Shown: positions 35,801 to 45,132, counted from the first letter of the stretch. The stretch: DNA of 64,000 nucleotides from Holdemania massiliensis AP2 (GCF_000327285.1 NZ_HE998569.1:128666-192665); one strand, 5' to 3'. A program made the numbers and translations. Notes: generated by a model from the letters alone, not told the origin.

Positions 35801-36988
35801 ATGAATTTTGATCAAACATTGGATCGCCGGAATACCTGTTCTATGAAGTGGGACGTAGCTGAGGGGGAGCTGCCGATGGGATTGGCGGATATGGATTTTG
35901 AAACAGCGCCGGAAATCAAAGCGGCGATCCTGCAGCGCGCGCAGCATGGAGCCTATGGCTATACGATTGTTCCCGACGCCTGGGCGCAGGCATATCAGGG
36001 ATGGTGGCAGCGGCGCCATCACTGGCAGATACAAAAAGACTGGCTGTTATTCTGTACTGGGGTGGTGCCGGCAATCTCCAGCGTGATCCGCAAGTTGAGC
36101 ACACCGGCGGAAAAGGTTCTCGTGATGACGCCGGTCTACAATATTTTCTTTAACTCCATTGTGAACAACGGCCGGCAGGTGCTGGAAAGTCCGTTGGTCT
36201 ATGATGGAGAACAGTATGGGATTGATTTTAACGATCTGGAATCGAAGCTGGCAGATCCGCAGACAACGCTGATGATCCTGTGCAATCCGCACAATCCAAT
36301 CGGCAGGCTGTGGAGTCGGGAAGAACTTTTACGAATCGGCGAGCTGTGCGCAAAATATCAGGTTGTTGTGATTGCTGATGAGATCCATTGTGATCTGACC
36401 GATCCGCAGGTGGAATATATTCCGTTTGCTTCGGTTTCTTCAGTCTGTGAAAATCTGTCTGTCACCTGTCTAGCGCCGACCAAGACATTCAATTTGGCTG
36501 GGCTGCAGACGGCGGCGATTGTGGTTGCCAATCCCAATCTGCGCCACAAGGTGTGGCGGGCGATCAATACGGATGAAATCGCTGAACCGAATGTCTTTGC
36601 GGTGGAAGCTGCGATTGCGGCGTTTAATCATGGCGAAGTCTGGTTGGACACGCTGCGACAGCAGATTTATGCAAACAAGCAGCATTTAATCGAAGTCCTG
36701 CATGAGGCCTTGCCGCAGCTTAAGGTTATTCCCTCTAAGGCCACATATCTGATTTGGATCGACTGTCATGCGGTCAGTGACGACAGCGCTGCGCTGGCGA
36801 AATTCCTTCGTCAGGAAACAGGGCTGATCCTCAATGAAGGCTTGGAATATGGAAAAGCCGGAGAAGCGTTTCTGCGCATGAACATCGCGGTTTCCCCGGC
36901 TCGTCTGGACGAGGGTTTACAGCGGCTGATTCGCGGAATCCAGGCCTTTGATGGAATCAAGCAGGCCCTGAAGCCATGCAGAAATTAA
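35801..36988 (+). CDS. MalY/PatB-type PLP-dependent aminotransferase / C-S lyase
   Basis: A 395-residue fold-type I PLP enzyme. Signature pieces are LADMDFETAPEI at the N-terminus, CNPHNPIGRLWSREEL, IADEIHCDL with the PLP-ring Asp, and APTKTFNLAG with the PLP lysine at about 228. The C-terminal FLRMNIAVSPARLDEGL carries the substrate-carboxylate Arg. The MalY/PatB group cleaves cystathionine or cysteine conjugates, or transaminates. ATG 35801 is chosen for spacing to AAGGAGG (35798 is also possible). Next to an amino-acid importer, it probably acts on the imported amino acid. Confidence 0.9.
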   Translation: MNFDQTLDRRNTCSMKWDVAEGELPMGLADMDFETAPEIKAAILQRAQHGAYGYTIVPDAWAQAYQGWWQRRHHWQIQKDWLLFCTGVVPAISSVIRKLSTPAEKVLVMTPVYNIFFNSIVNNGRQVLESPLVYDGEQYGIDFNDLESKLADPQTTLMILCNPHNPIGRLWSREELLRIGELCAKYQVVVIADEIHCDLTDPQVEYIPFASVSSVCENLSVTCLAPTKTFNLAGLQTAAIVVANPNLRHKVWRAINTDEIAEPNVFAVEAAIAAFNHGEVWLDTLRQQIYANKQHLIEVLHEALPQLKVIPSKATYLIWIDCHAVSDDSAALAKFLRQETGLILNEGLEYGKAGEAFLRMNIAVSPARLDEGLQRLIRGIQAFDGIKQALKPCRN

Positions 36989-37267
36989 ACTTGCAAGGAA
37001 GTGAATTTTGCCAGAATGAACGGCGGTTATCATTTTGAGCAAAAGCGCTATTTATCTCGATGAACGGCTTTCCTTGAATCACACGCCAAGGAATTCCGAG
37101 TTAAATTCTTCAATGGAAGGCTCTTAGCGGTGCATAGAAATTCAGTCCCCTTCGCTCAGGTCTTCCCAACCCAACGGAATGACAAGCAAAAGAAAGAAGG
37201 AGAGGATCCAATTGTGGCTGGCCGCCATGATTTCTGGTTCCAATCTTATATCAGGAGGAATAAAACA

Positions 37268-38023
37268 ATGGAAAAAGTATCTGCCGGTTTTGAAGCTTTA
37301 GGCGAATTCGCCCCACAGTTTGCGCATTACAATGATGATGTTTTGTTCGGCGAAGTCTGGGCCCGCGAAGCTCAGTTATCCCCGCGCGACCGCTCGCTGA
37401 TCACAGTGACCGCTCTTATGTCCAGCGGAATTCTGGATTCTTCGCTGGAATTTCATCTGCGCAAAGCCAAGGAAAACGGAGTTACTCAAACCGAAATTGT
37501 CGAGGTGCTGACCCAGCTGGGCTTTTACAGCGGCTGGCCAAAGGCCTGGGCGGCATTTCGGATGGCGAAGGAAATCTGGAAGGAAGAAACGGTTTCCGCG
37601 GCATTTGTCCCGATGTTCGGACTAGGCAAAACCAACGATGCCTATGCGCAGTATTTCATCGGTCAGAGTTACCTGAACCCAGTGGTATCGCAGGGAATTG
37701 CGATTGCCAATGTTACTTTTGAGCCGGGCTGCCGCAACCACTGGCATATCCATCAGGCTGAACAGGGCGGCGGTCAGATTTTGATCTGTACTGACGGACG
37801 CGGTTGGTATCAGCAGTGGGGTGAACCGGCCAGAGCTTTAAAACCCGGCGATATCGTTGAGATTGGCGCCGGCGTCAAGCATTGGCATGGCGCCGCCAAG
37901 GACAGCTGGTTTGCCCATTTGGCCTTCGAAGCACCGGGAACAAAGACTTCAACCCAATGGTGCGAACCAGTGGACGACGCCCAGTACAACGCTTTGCCGG
38001 ACTCACTCGAAAACAAAGACTGA
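37268..38023 (+). CDS. carboxymuconolactone decarboxylase-cupin fusion protein
   Basis: A 251-residue two-domain protein. Residues 1-105 are a CMD/AhpD-like helical domain (LSPRDRSLITVTALMSSGILDSSLEFHLRKAKENGVTQTEIVEVL), without the CxxC of peroxidase members. Residues 125-240 form a cupin with metal-site histidines in NHWHIHQAEQGGG and the second motif GDIVEIGAGVKHWHGA. The ATG at 37268 follows AGGAGG. A longer frame upstream lacks any family match. The activity is unknown. The 280-base upstream gap shows nothing recognisable. Confidence 0.88.
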   Translation: MEKVSAGFEALGEFAPQFAHYNDDVLFGEVWAREAQLSPRDRSLITVTALMSSGILDSSLEFHLRKAKENGVTQTEIVEVLTQLGFYSGWPKAWAAFRMAKEIWKEETVSAAFVPMFGLGKTNDAYAQYFIGQSYLNPVVSQGIAIANVTFEPGCRNHWHIHQAEQGGGQILICTDGRGWYQQWGEPARALKPGDIVEIGAGVKHWHGAAKDSWFAHLAFEAPGTKTSTQWCEPVDDAQYNALPDSLENKD

Positions 38024-38080
38024 TCATGAAACAGTGTCTTTAACCGGAAGCGAAAGACCCGAAATTCAACAAGGAAGGAC

Positions 38081-38108
38081 AAAAGCCCAGGTCAAACCCG
38101 GGCTTTTT
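38081..38108 (+). terminator. terminator after the CMD-cupin gene
   Basis: Stem AAAGCCC / GGGCTTT followed by T's, just upstream of asd. Confidence 0.82.
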
Positions 38109-38141
38109 ACTATCTTAGAGTGAACAGACAGGAGTGAGAAT

Positions 38142-39143
38142 GTGGAAAAAGTAAATGTTGCCGTGCTGGGAGCGACCGGAGCGGTCGGCCGAACGATGAT
38201 TCGGGTCTTGCAGGAACGGCATTTTCCAATGCGGTCGTTAAAGCTGCTGGCCAGTCCCCACAGCGCCGGAAAAGTGATTGATTTGGGATCAAAAAACGGT
38301 GTGGTTGAAGAATTTTCTGCCGCCGCTTTAAAAGATGTGGATTTGGTGTTCGGCGCGGTAGACCATGATTTGGCCAAGGAATATGCCCCGCTGATTCGCC
38401 GCAGCGGCGCGTTGTTTGTCGATAACAGCAGTGCGTTTCGGCTGGATCCGGATGTCCCGCTGGTCATCCCTGAAATCAACGCTCGGGATATCCGCTGGCA
38501 CCATGGAATCGTGGCCAATCCCAACTGCGCGACAATTCTGGCGATGATGGCCCTTTCGCCGATCTTGAAGCTGACGCCGATCACGCGGATGATCGTCAGC
38601 ACTTATCAGGCTGTCAGCGGGGCAGGAATGAAGGGAATGGATGAGCTGGAACGGCAGATCCGCGATCCATCCGCCGCCCCGGAGGTCTTTCCGTTTCCAA
38701 TCGCTTTTAACGTGATTCCGCAGATTGGTGAGTTTGATGAGGCAGGCATCAGCAGTGAGGAGTGGAAAATGCAGAACGAAGGCCGGCGGATTCTGCATGA
38801 AGCTTCGCTGCAAGTTTGCTGCACATGTGTGCGGGTGCCGGTATACCGCTGTCACTCGGAATCGATTTACGTCGAAACCCATGATGCAGTGAGCTTGCAG
38901 ACTATTCGTCAGGCCGCTGAAGACTGTTCCGGGATTATCCTGAACGAAGCTCCTTACCCGACCCCGAAAGAATGCACCGACAGTGATATCGTCATGATCG
39001 GCCGGCTGCGCAGGGATGGAGCTTGTGAAAAAGGACTGCATCTGTGGTGCTGCTGCGATCAGCTGCGCAAAGGCGCGGCGACCAATGCCGTGCAGATCGG
39101 CGAATGGGCATGGCAGAACGGGTTATTGAAGAAAGGGGTGTAG
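38142..39143 (+). CDS. asd: aspartate-semialdehyde dehydrogenase
   Basis: A 333-residue enzyme that reduces aspartyl phosphate to the semialdehyde, the branch to DAP/lysine, threonine and methionine. The NADP loop is VLGATGAVGRTMIRVL, the nucleophile Cys129 lies in VANPNCATI, and the substrate loop is YQAVSGAGMKGMDELERQI. The GTG start has GGAGTGAG upstream. It is first of an asd-dapF-dapH operon, with 3 bases to dapF. Confidence 0.93.
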   Translation: MEKVNVAVLGATGAVGRTMIRVLQERHFPMRSLKLLASPHSAGKVIDLGSKNGVVEEFSAAALKDVDLVFGAVDHDLAKEYAPLIRRSGALFVDNSSAFRLDPDVPLVIPEINARDIRWHHGIVANPNCATILAMMALSPILKLTPITRMIVSTYQAVSGAGMKGMDELERQIRDPSAAPEVFPFPIAFNVIPQIGEFDEAGISSEEWKMQNEGRRILHEASLQVCCTCVRVPVYRCHSESIYVETHDAVSLQTIRQAAEDCSGIILNEAPYPTPKECTDSDIVMIGRLRRDGACEKGLHLWCCCDQLRKGAATNAVQIGEWAWQNGLLKKGV

Positions 39144-39146
39144 CGT

Positions 39147-39956
39147 TTGATTCTCGAAAAGTATCAGGGCTGCGGCAATGATTTTCTGATCGCTGACGGC
39201 ACCCGAACGCCAGTCATGGACTGCGCCCAAGTGGCAGCCTTGTGTGATCGTCATCGGGGGTTTGGGGCAGACGGACTGATCATCGCTCACCGTGATCCGT
39301 TAAGCATGGAGCTGTGGAATCAGGATGGATCGCGCGCCAACATGTGCGGCAATGGGCTGCGCTGTTTTGTGCATTATGCTTACCGCAAAGGCTGGATCGA
39401 TGCGGATCACACCTGGGTGATCGGGACTGGCGACGGGCTCAGACAAGCCTGGATTTGTTCAACCGAACCGTTTATCTGTAAGGTGGAGGCGGGAAAACCG
39501 GATTTTGATGCTCATCGGATCACGCAGCAGCCGCTGCTTCCGGGGCTGCTTCATGCGCCGTTTTTATCCCAGCAGCAGTCCTGCAGCTTCTGGCTGGGCG
39601 TACCGCACACAGTTATTTTTACAGCGGATCCTGATCGGATCAGTGATGATCAGGCCCGTTCCATCGGAACGCATCCCTTCTTTTCGGAAGGCACCAACGT
39701 GAATTTTGTGCGCTGGCGGGAAAATGGGGAACTGCAGGTCAGAACGTGGGAGCGCGGTGTCGGCTGGACATTGGCCTGCGGCACCGGCGCCTGTGCCAGC
39801 GCAGTAGCGGCTGCCATCTTTGGCCTTTGTCCGCTGCCTGCGCAGGTGCGCTGTCCGGGCGGCTTGCTGAGCGTGGAACAAACCGGGGATCAATTTTGTC
39901 TTCTGAGCGGACCGTCGCAGTTTATAGGAAGAGTGGAAGGGAGAGATTGCGGATGA
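39147..39956 (+). CDS. dapF: diaminopimelate epimerase
   Basis: A 269-residue enzyme that converts LL-DAP to meso-DAP for lysine and peptidoglycan. Both catalytic cysteines are present: Cys67 in NMCGNGLRCF and Cys211 in ACGTGAC. The N-terminal YQGCGNDFLI is also typical. The TTG start at 39147 has GAAAGGGG upstream. Its stop overlaps the dapH start. Confidence 0.93.
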   Translation: MILEKYQGCGNDFLIADGTRTPVMDCAQVAALCDRHRGFGADGLIIAHRDPLSMELWNQDGSRANMCGNGLRCFVHYAYRKGWIDADHTWVIGTGDGLRQAWICSTEPFICKVEAGKPDFDAHRITQQPLLPGLLHAPFLSQQQSCSFWLGVPHTVIFTADPDRISDDQARSIGTHPFFSEGTNVNFVRWRENGELQVRTWERGVGWTLACGTGACASAVAAAIFGLCPLPAQVRCPGGLLSVEQTGDQFCLLSGPSQFIGRVEGRDCG

Positions 39957-40651
39957 AGACTGAGGAATTAATTCAGAAGCTGCATGATCATTCACGCAGT
40001 ACCGAAGTGTTGCTGATGTTTAACGAGATCTGGCCGACCCAGTGGCAGAAAGCGGCGGTGTATGGCGATCAATTTAAGCTGGTGATTGGGGAATGGGAAA
40101 TCCTGCGATCCCAGCTTGAGGATCAGCGCCGGCAGCTACGGGATCTGCGGATCGTTTGTCCGCAGCGTCAAAGCGCCTGGCCGCAGCTGGCGATCCAGGA
40201 TCTGCCCTGCCGGATTGAACCGGGAGCCTGGATACGGGATGAAGTTGAGATCGGAAAAAATGCTGTGATCCTAAGCGGAGCGGTGATCAATGTCGGGGCA
40301 AGGATCGGCGCTGAAACCATGATTGACATGAATGCCGTCGTCGGCGCGCGCGCTGAAATCGGAGCTTGTTGTCATGTCGGCGCCGGCGCGGTCATTGCCG
40401 GGGTGCTGGAGCCGGCCAGTGCTCAGCCGGTGATCATTGAAGAAGGAGTATTGATCGGCGCAAACGCGGTTGTTCTGGAAGGAATACGGATCGGCCGGGG
40501 AGCGGTGGTAGCCGCTGGATCTGTCGTGACGCAGGATGTTCCCGCCGGATGGCTGGCCGCCGGCGTTCCGGCACGGTTAATCAAGCAGAAAGATGAACAG
40601 ACGATGAAAAAAACAAAAATTGTGGAAAAGCTGAGGGATAGTTCTCGGTGA
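39953..40651 (+). CDS. dapH: tetrahydrodipicolinate N-acetyltransferase
   Basis: A 232-residue left-handed beta-helix acyltransferase. An N-terminal helical domain (EELIQKLHDHSRSTEVL) is followed by hexapeptide repeats from about residue 90 (IRDEVEIGKNAVILSGAVI, INVGARIGAETMIDMNAVVGARAEIG), ending GVPARLI. This is DapH of the acetyl-DAP pathway. The ATG at 39953 overlaps the dapF stop (ATGA). A much longer frame opens upstream inside dapF and is rejected. Confidence 0.92.
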   Translation: MKTEELIQKLHDHSRSTEVLLMFNEIWPTQWQKAAVYGDQFKLVIGEWEILRSQLEDQRRQLRDLRIVCPQRQSAWPQLAIQDLPCRIEPGAWIRDEVEIGKNAVILSGAVINVGARIGAETMIDMNAVVGARAEIGACCHVGAGAVIAGVLEPASAQPVIIEEGVLIGANAVVLEGIRIGRGAVVAAGSVVTQDVPAGWLAAGVPARLIKQKDEQTMKKTKIVEKLRDSSR

Positions 40652-40696
40652 AAACGGAAAACCTGATATAATAGAATCCATCAGGAGGTTTTTTTC

Positions 40697-41401
40697 ATGG
40701 ACAATGCCCAGCGGTTTCTCAACGCGTTCGCAATGATCGAAAAGCAGCTGAAACAAATCAGCGGTGTTGCGCGGTATTCACGGTTTTATCAGCTGTTAAA
40801 CCAAGCGTCTCGAACCAGTAAATTGGTTCGTAAATATGAAATGGAGCTGCAGGAATATGCCGACCTGCGCAATGCGATTGTGCATCAGCGGTCCGATGAA
40901 GGTCATATTATCGCGATCCCAATTGACGAGGTCGTCGAGGAAATTGAGGAGTTGGCCCGCAAGATCTGCGAACCGCCGAAAATCAGCGCGCATTTTCTCA
41001 AACCGGTAAAGATCTGCGATCCTCAGACGGAAATTCGTGAAGCGGTAACGATTATGGAAACGATGGGTTCATCCAAGCTTCCGGTTTACGCTCAGGGCGG
41101 GTTTCATGCTTTATTAACGATGGAAATGATTGCCCGCTGGACGCTGCATCAAAGCCGGGCCGAAAAACCGCTGACCGGGTGCGTCAGCGACTGTCTGTAT
41201 TTTAAGGATAAGAAGGAACGCGTGCTGTTTCTGCCCCGGACCGCTGATGTCACGGAGGCTCAGGATTTATTTGAGGAAAGTCTGCACCGCGGCGTCAGTA
41301 TTTCCGCGATCTTGATTACCGAATCCGGCAAGGCTCATCAGAAGCCGATCGGAATCATTACGGTGGCTGATTTGCCGCTGTTGTATGAACTGGAGAAATA
41401 A
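40697..41401 (+). CDS. CBS-domain protein
   Basis: A 234-residue protein. The N-terminal helical part contains ADLRNAIVHQRSDEGHIIAIP, as in HEPN-like or RiboL-PSP-like helical segments. The C-terminal half is a CBS pair: ICDPQTEIREAVTIMETMGSSKLPVYAQGGFHALLTMEMI and ISAILITESGKAHQKPIGIITVADL. CBS pairs sense adenosyl nucleotides. AGGAGG precedes the ATG. It lies 45 bases after dapH. Its role is unknown. Confidence 0.78.
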   Translation: MDNAQRFLNAFAMIEKQLKQISGVARYSRFYQLLNQASRTSKLVRKYEMELQEYADLRNAIVHQRSDEGHIIAIPIDEVVEEIEELARKICEPPKISAHFLKPVKICDPQTEIREAVTIMETMGSSKLPVYAQGGFHALLTMEMIARWTLHQSRAEKPLTGCVSDCLYFKDKKERVLFLPRTADVTEAQDLFEESLHRGVSISAILITESGKAHQKPIGIITVADLPLLYELEK

Positions 41402-41404
41402 GGC

Positions 41405-41436
41405 AAAAAATAGGGAATACGAATTTCCCTTTTTTG
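41405..41436 (+). terminator. terminator after the CBS gene
   Basis: Short stem AGGGAA/TTCCCT flanked by A and T runs, ending in T6. Confidence 0.75.
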
Positions 41437-41468
41437 ATGCAAAAACTACGGCAAAAGCACAAAAAAAC

Positions 41469-41495
41469 TTGACAGGAGCACACAGTTTTTATAAA
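41469..41495 (+). promoter_or_regulatory. promoter of tRNA-Thr
   Basis: Perfect -35 TTGACA (41469-41474) and -10-like TATAAA (41490-41495) with a short 15-base spacer. TAAACT at 41492 gives 17. The tRNA starts about 10 bases later. Confidence 0.6.
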
Positions 41496-41505
41496 CTATA
41501 TTTAC

Positions 41506-41581
41506 GCCGACTTAGCTCATCCGGTAGAGCAACGCACTCGTAACGCGTAGGTGGTAGGTTCAAGTCCTATAGTCGGCACCA
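41506..41581 (+). tRNA. tRNA-Thr (anticodon CGT), CCA encoded
   Basis: Full cloverleaf: acceptor stem GCCGACT / AGTCGGC, D-stem GCTC/GAGC, anticodon loop CTCGTAA with anticodon CGT reading ACG (Thr), and T-arm GTAGG-TTCAAGT-CCTAT. The discriminator is A and CCA is encoded. The last pair of the anticodon stem is an A-C mismatch, which I noted but which does not change the call. Confidence 0.95.
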
Positions 41582-41593
41582 TGAGAAATTAAC

Positions 41594-41622
41594 ATTCCGC
41601 AGAGAGATCCGCGGAATTTTTT
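41594..41622 (+). terminator. terminator after tRNA-Thr
   Basis: Stem ATTCCGC / GCGGAAT followed by T6. Confidence 0.88.
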
Positions 41623-41845
41623 ATTTCGATTCCCAAGAAAGCACAGGATTAACTTGTTAATTCCTGGAAAGAAAATCAATCGGCAGCAGAAGGAAAGCAT
41701 TCCCAACTTGAATCAGAGAAGCAATCAGGTACCCGCGCTGCTGCGCATCCATCCAGCTCTCGAAAGAGAAAATTTGCTGAAAGATAAATGATATAAAATA
41801 CTGCCAATTTAGTTCGCATCCGGAGCATTTGCGTTTGTAAAAGTC

Positions 41846-41874
41846 TTGACAATCGTTGCCGAATCCGGCAGAAT
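41846..41874 (+). promoter_or_regulatory. promoter of flavoprotein 41912 with inverted repeat in spacer
   Basis: -35 TTGACA (41846-41851) and -10 CAGAAT (41869-41874) with 17 bases between. The spacer holds TGCCG-aatc-CGGCA (41857-41870), a perfect short inverted repeat and possible operator. Confidence 0.6.
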
Positions 41875-41911
41875 AAACAGGCATATTATGCAGAAAGAAA
41901 AGAGGGAAAGA

Positions 41912-43654
41912 ATGAACACATGGAAAAAGTTGGGGGCAGTTCTTCTGGCTTCCGTCCTGCTGCTAAGCGGCTGTGCCAAGGCACCGACAACGCAGTCAGG
42001 AACGGGCAGCTATAAAGCTGGCTCATATACCGCTGAAGCTCAGGGCATGAACGGTGCAGTTAAAGTAACGGTAACGGTGGATCAGGACAAAATCGTCAGC
42101 GTTACGGTCGATGAACATAATGAAACGCCGGGCATCAGTGACGGCGCGATTGAAAAGCTGCCGCAGATGATCGTTGATCAGCAGTCTTTGGCACTGGATG
42201 TGGTGAGCGGAGCTACCTTTACCAGCAAGGCCATTCTGGAGGCTGCGGAAAAAGCATTGACCGAAGCCGGCGGGGATTTGGAAGCGCTGAAAGCCTCCAC
42301 CGAAAAGGAAATGGCAGAAGGCGAAACAGAAACAACAGATGTTGTCATTGTCGGCGCCGGTATCTCCGGTATTATGGCTTCTTATGAGCTGACGCTGAAT
42401 TATCCGGAAATCAAATTTATCCTGGTTGAGAAGCTGCCGACGGTCGGCGGCTCACTGGCGGCAACCGGCGGTGCAATCTTCGGTACGGATTCTTCCATTC
42501 ATCAGGCCGATGGCGTTAAGAGTACAATTGATCAGATTGTGAATTTCTTTGAACAGACGTCTGGTTCCAAGCCGGCAAATGAACAGCTGGTCCGCAATGT
42601 GTATGAAAGCTCTGCGGATACACTGAACGTGCTGGAAAACCTGAATGCACCTTACACGGGCAAGACCGAAAAGGTAGATCCATCTAACGATGAACTGTTC
42701 TCGCTGCGGATGGAAAACAAGGGCAAGGGCTTCTATGATTTCATCAAGGCGGAAGTCGAAGATAAAATGCCGTTTGACTTGCGTCTGGAAACGACGGTGA
42801 CAGAACTGATTGTAGAAAATGGTGAAGTCCGAGGCGTCAAGGTTGAGGATCAAAATAAACGATATACGATCGAAGCCAGCCAAGTGATTTTGGCTACCGG
42901 GGGATTCGGCAGCAATCCGGAACTGATGCAGAAACTGGCTCCGAACTATGCGGATGGGGTCATCGCAACCAATGCCGGAGCGACAGGCGATGGTATCCTG
43001 CTGACCGAACAGTTTGGAACCCAAGTCTTCGGAGATGGAACAATGGGTTCAGTCGTAAATCCGGATCGTTCCGATCTGTTGGCTTCAACGTTCATGGTCA
43101 GCAAAGAAGGCGTGCGGTTTACCAATGAAAAAGCTCCGAAATATGTTATTCAGCGAGCGGTTGCGGATCTGCCGGAACATCAGGCTTTTGTGATTGCAGA
43201 TAGTACCTACGCGGATGCGGAAGGACTGCAGAAGGCATTGGATTCCAACATGGCTGTGGCGTATGATACATTGGATGATCTGGCAGCGGCCGCTGGGATG
43301 GATGCCGAGGCATTAAAAGCTGAGGTTGCGGCGTACAACAAAGCGATCGATGATCAGGTTAGCCCTGGCTTTGGTCTGAAAGCGGATCAGGCAAACAAGA
43401 TTGAAACGGCGCCATTTTATCTGGAAACTGCAGTAGTCAGAACGTTCGGGACAATTCCGGGCATTGAGGTGAATGACAAAGCTCAGGTGCTCAATGGCGA
43501 AGGGCAGCCGGTATCCGGATTGTTTGCTTCAGGCGAACTGATCGCAGCGAATGCTTTTGATTCCCGCTATCCGGGCGTAGGCATCGGCATTTCCTTTGCG
43601 GCCAATTCCGGCCGGCTGGCTGCGGCACAGGCTGCGTCTTTGATTCAGAAATAA
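41912..43654 (+). CDS. lipoprotein FMN_bind/FAD reductase (fumarate/urocanate reductase-like)
   Basis: A 580-residue lipoprotein (lipobox LLSGC, Cys21). Residues about 40-115 form an FMN_bind domain with the flavinylation motif DVVSGATFT (96-104), where a Ser/Thr is covalently linked to FMN by ApbE. An FAD_binding_2 domain follows (VVIVGAGISGIM from about 144), ending ASGELIAANAFDSRYPGVGIGISFAANSG. Such surface reductases take electrons from a membrane relay and reduce organic acceptors such as fumarate or urocanate. The acceptor is unknown here. No ApbE gene is in the window. ATG 41912 has AGAGGGA. Confidence 0.9.
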   Translation: MNTWKKLGAVLLASVLLLSGCAKAPTTQSGTGSYKAGSYTAEAQGMNGAVKVTVTVDQDKIVSVTVDEHNETPGISDGAIEKLPQMIVDQQSLALDVVSGATFTSKAILEAAEKALTEAGGDLEALKASTEKEMAEGETETTDVVIVGAGISGIMASYELTLNYPEIKFILVEKLPTVGGSLAATGGAIFGTDSSIHQADGVKSTIDQIVNFFEQTSGSKPANEQLVRNVYESSADTLNVLENLNAPYTGKTEKVDPSNDELFSLRMENKGKGFYDFIKAEVEDKMPFDLRLETTVTELIVENGEVRGVKVEDQNKRYTIEASQVILATGGFGSNPELMQKLAPNYADGVIATNAGATGDGILLTEQFGTQVFGDGTMGSVVNPDRSDLLASTFMVSKEGVRFTNEKAPKYVIQRAVADLPEHQAFVIADSTYADAEGLQKALDSNMAVAYDTLDDLAAAAGMDAEALKAEVAAYNKAIDDQVSPGFGLKADQANKIETAPFYLETAVVRTFGTIPGIEVNDKAQVLNGEGQPVSGLFASGELIAANAFDSRYPGVGIGISFAANSGRLAAAQAASLIQK

Positions 43655-43672
43655 ACAATACGATTCAAGCTT

Positions 43673-43699
43673 AAGGCAGTGCTTCGGCGCTGTCTTTTT
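43673..43699 (+). terminator. UUCG-loop terminator after flavoprotein 41912
   Basis: Eight-pair stem GGCAGTGC / GCGCTGTC closed by a TTCG tetraloop, then T5. Confidence 0.88.
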
Positions 43700-44139
43700 A
43701 AATAAGCTGAATGCGATGAGCTTGCTGGAAAACGAAATTGATTTTGAATTAGCTGTAGTCTTTTGATTTAAAAAAATTTAACATTGAAAGTTTTATTTTT
43801 GAGAATATAATAAAATTAAAAGGGCATGAAGCCGCAAATGTTAAAGCTTAAATTGATTAGTTATTAAGACAGAATTAATGGAAGCAGAATCATTCCATTT
43901 CCCTCAGGCATGGTTAAAGAATCAAAGTTGCGATAACGAGTATAATAGAACTTTATATCTTTGAGAAACCATTGAGTAAACGAGGATCAGGAAGATAGCG
44001 AAGGAGTAAAAAATGTCATAAGGAAAAATAAGCGGAAATAGACTTGAGGAAAAAAGTATCTTTTTATCTTGATCTTTCGTTGTTTTTGAAAAGCCGTTAT
44101 GTTTACGAACTTGGCCAAGGGTTGGCAGAGGAGAAAAGG
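43700..44139. other. AT-rich intergenic region, nothing recognised
   Basis: About 440 bases between the terminator and the methyltransferase. It is AT-rich, with no frame carrying both a ribosome site and a recognisable product. The promoter of the next gene presumably lies here but no clear -35/-10 pair stands out. Confidence 0.5.
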
Positions 44140-44922
44140 ATGGCAATTATTAAGGGTTTAGAATGGACTTTCAACACCGTAGCTGAAGAGTATGACAAAT
44201 GGAGTCCTGAGTATGTATCAGAATTATATGAAGATCTGTTTGATTATCAGCCTCTGACATTAAACAGCGAAGCGTTGGAAGTCGGGATTGGCACAGGTCA
44301 GGCAACATTGCCTATATTGAGAACGGGATGTAAATTAACCGCAGTTGAACTGGGAGATCAATTAGCTGAATTAACACGCAGAAAATTCAAAGATTATGTT
44401 AATCTAGCTGTCGTCACAAGTTCTTTTCAGGATTTTGATGACCGAGAAGATCATTATGATCTCATCTATTCTGCTTCAGCTTTTCACTGGATTCCTGAGG
44501 AAATTGGATATCCAAAGGTTTACCAAATGCTTAAATCCAAAGGAACATTTGCAAGGTTTGCCAAGCATGGAAACTATCGACTGGGAAATCAAGATATGTA
44601 TGAGAAGATTCAGGAAATTTATGCTCAGTATATGCCTTATTCTGTAGCGACTCCGCCGTTTTCTGAAGCAGATGCTATGAAAAGATCAAAGATCAGCCTG
44701 CGATATGGTTTCATAGACCAAAAAGTTAAGTTGTATACACGAAAGCGATCTTATACGGCGCAGGAGTATGTATCTCTGATTGCGACACAATCAGATCATA
44801 TCGTCTTAAAAGAATCCCTTAAAAATCAATTTTATTCAGCGATCAAACAGGTAATCGAAGACAAGGGCGGAAGGATTGAACTGATAGATACGATTGATCT
44901 GGAATTAGCCAGAAAGCCATAA
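44140..44922 (+). CDS. class I SAM-dependent methyltransferase
   Basis: A 260-residue small-molecule methyltransferase. Motif I is ALEVGIGTGQATLPIL, the post-I acidic residue lies in LTAVELGDQLAEL, and motif IV is YDLIYSASAFHWIPEE. The N-terminal TFNTVAEEYDKWSPEY is typical of this group. ATG 44140 is preferred (GAGGAGAAAAGG upstream). The frame remains open upstream to a TTG at 44044 without family support. Substrate unknown. Confidence 0.87.
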   Translation: MAIIKGLEWTFNTVAEEYDKWSPEYVSELYEDLFDYQPLTLNSEALEVGIGTGQATLPILRTGCKLTAVELGDQLAELTRRKFKDYVNLAVVTSSFQDFDDREDHYDLIYSASAFHWIPEEIGYPKVYQMLKSKGTFARFAKHGNYRLGNQDMYEKIQEIYAQYMPYSVATPPFSEADAMKRSKISLRYGFIDQKVKLYTRKRSYTAQEYVSLIATQSDHIVLKESLKNQFYSAIKQVIEDKGGRIELIDTIDLELARKP

Positions 44923-45054
44923 GTGGAAGATGGAGTGCTGTCTAGGCACTCCGTATGCAGCACTTTGTTTTATGATTGCTGTTTTGGAAGACACAGCGGG
45001 ATGAAAACTGGGGATGAACTGGGAGCGGCAGAATCCATCTTACTTAGAAATGGT

Positions 45055-45094
45055 AAAGCATTGGAAAAGGATTGTAAAACTCCAATGCTTTTTT
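45055..45094 (+). terminator. terminator before flavoprotein 45202
   Basis: Perfect 11-bp stem AAAGCATTGGA / TCCAATGCTTT followed by T's. It closes the methyltransferase unit, about 130 bases after its stop. Confidence 0.85.
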
Positions 45095-45132
45095 GCATTC
45101 TGCTGAAAATAGAAAACATTCACAAAAAAGGA

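Noticed and set aside
37130..37267. N-terminal extension of the CMD-cupin gene
   Set aside because: The extension matches no domain, and AGGAGG directly precedes the ATG at 37268.
39746..39952. Long N-terminal extension of dapH
   Set aside because: It overlaps dapF in another frame. The coupled ATG at 39953 gives the normal DapH length.
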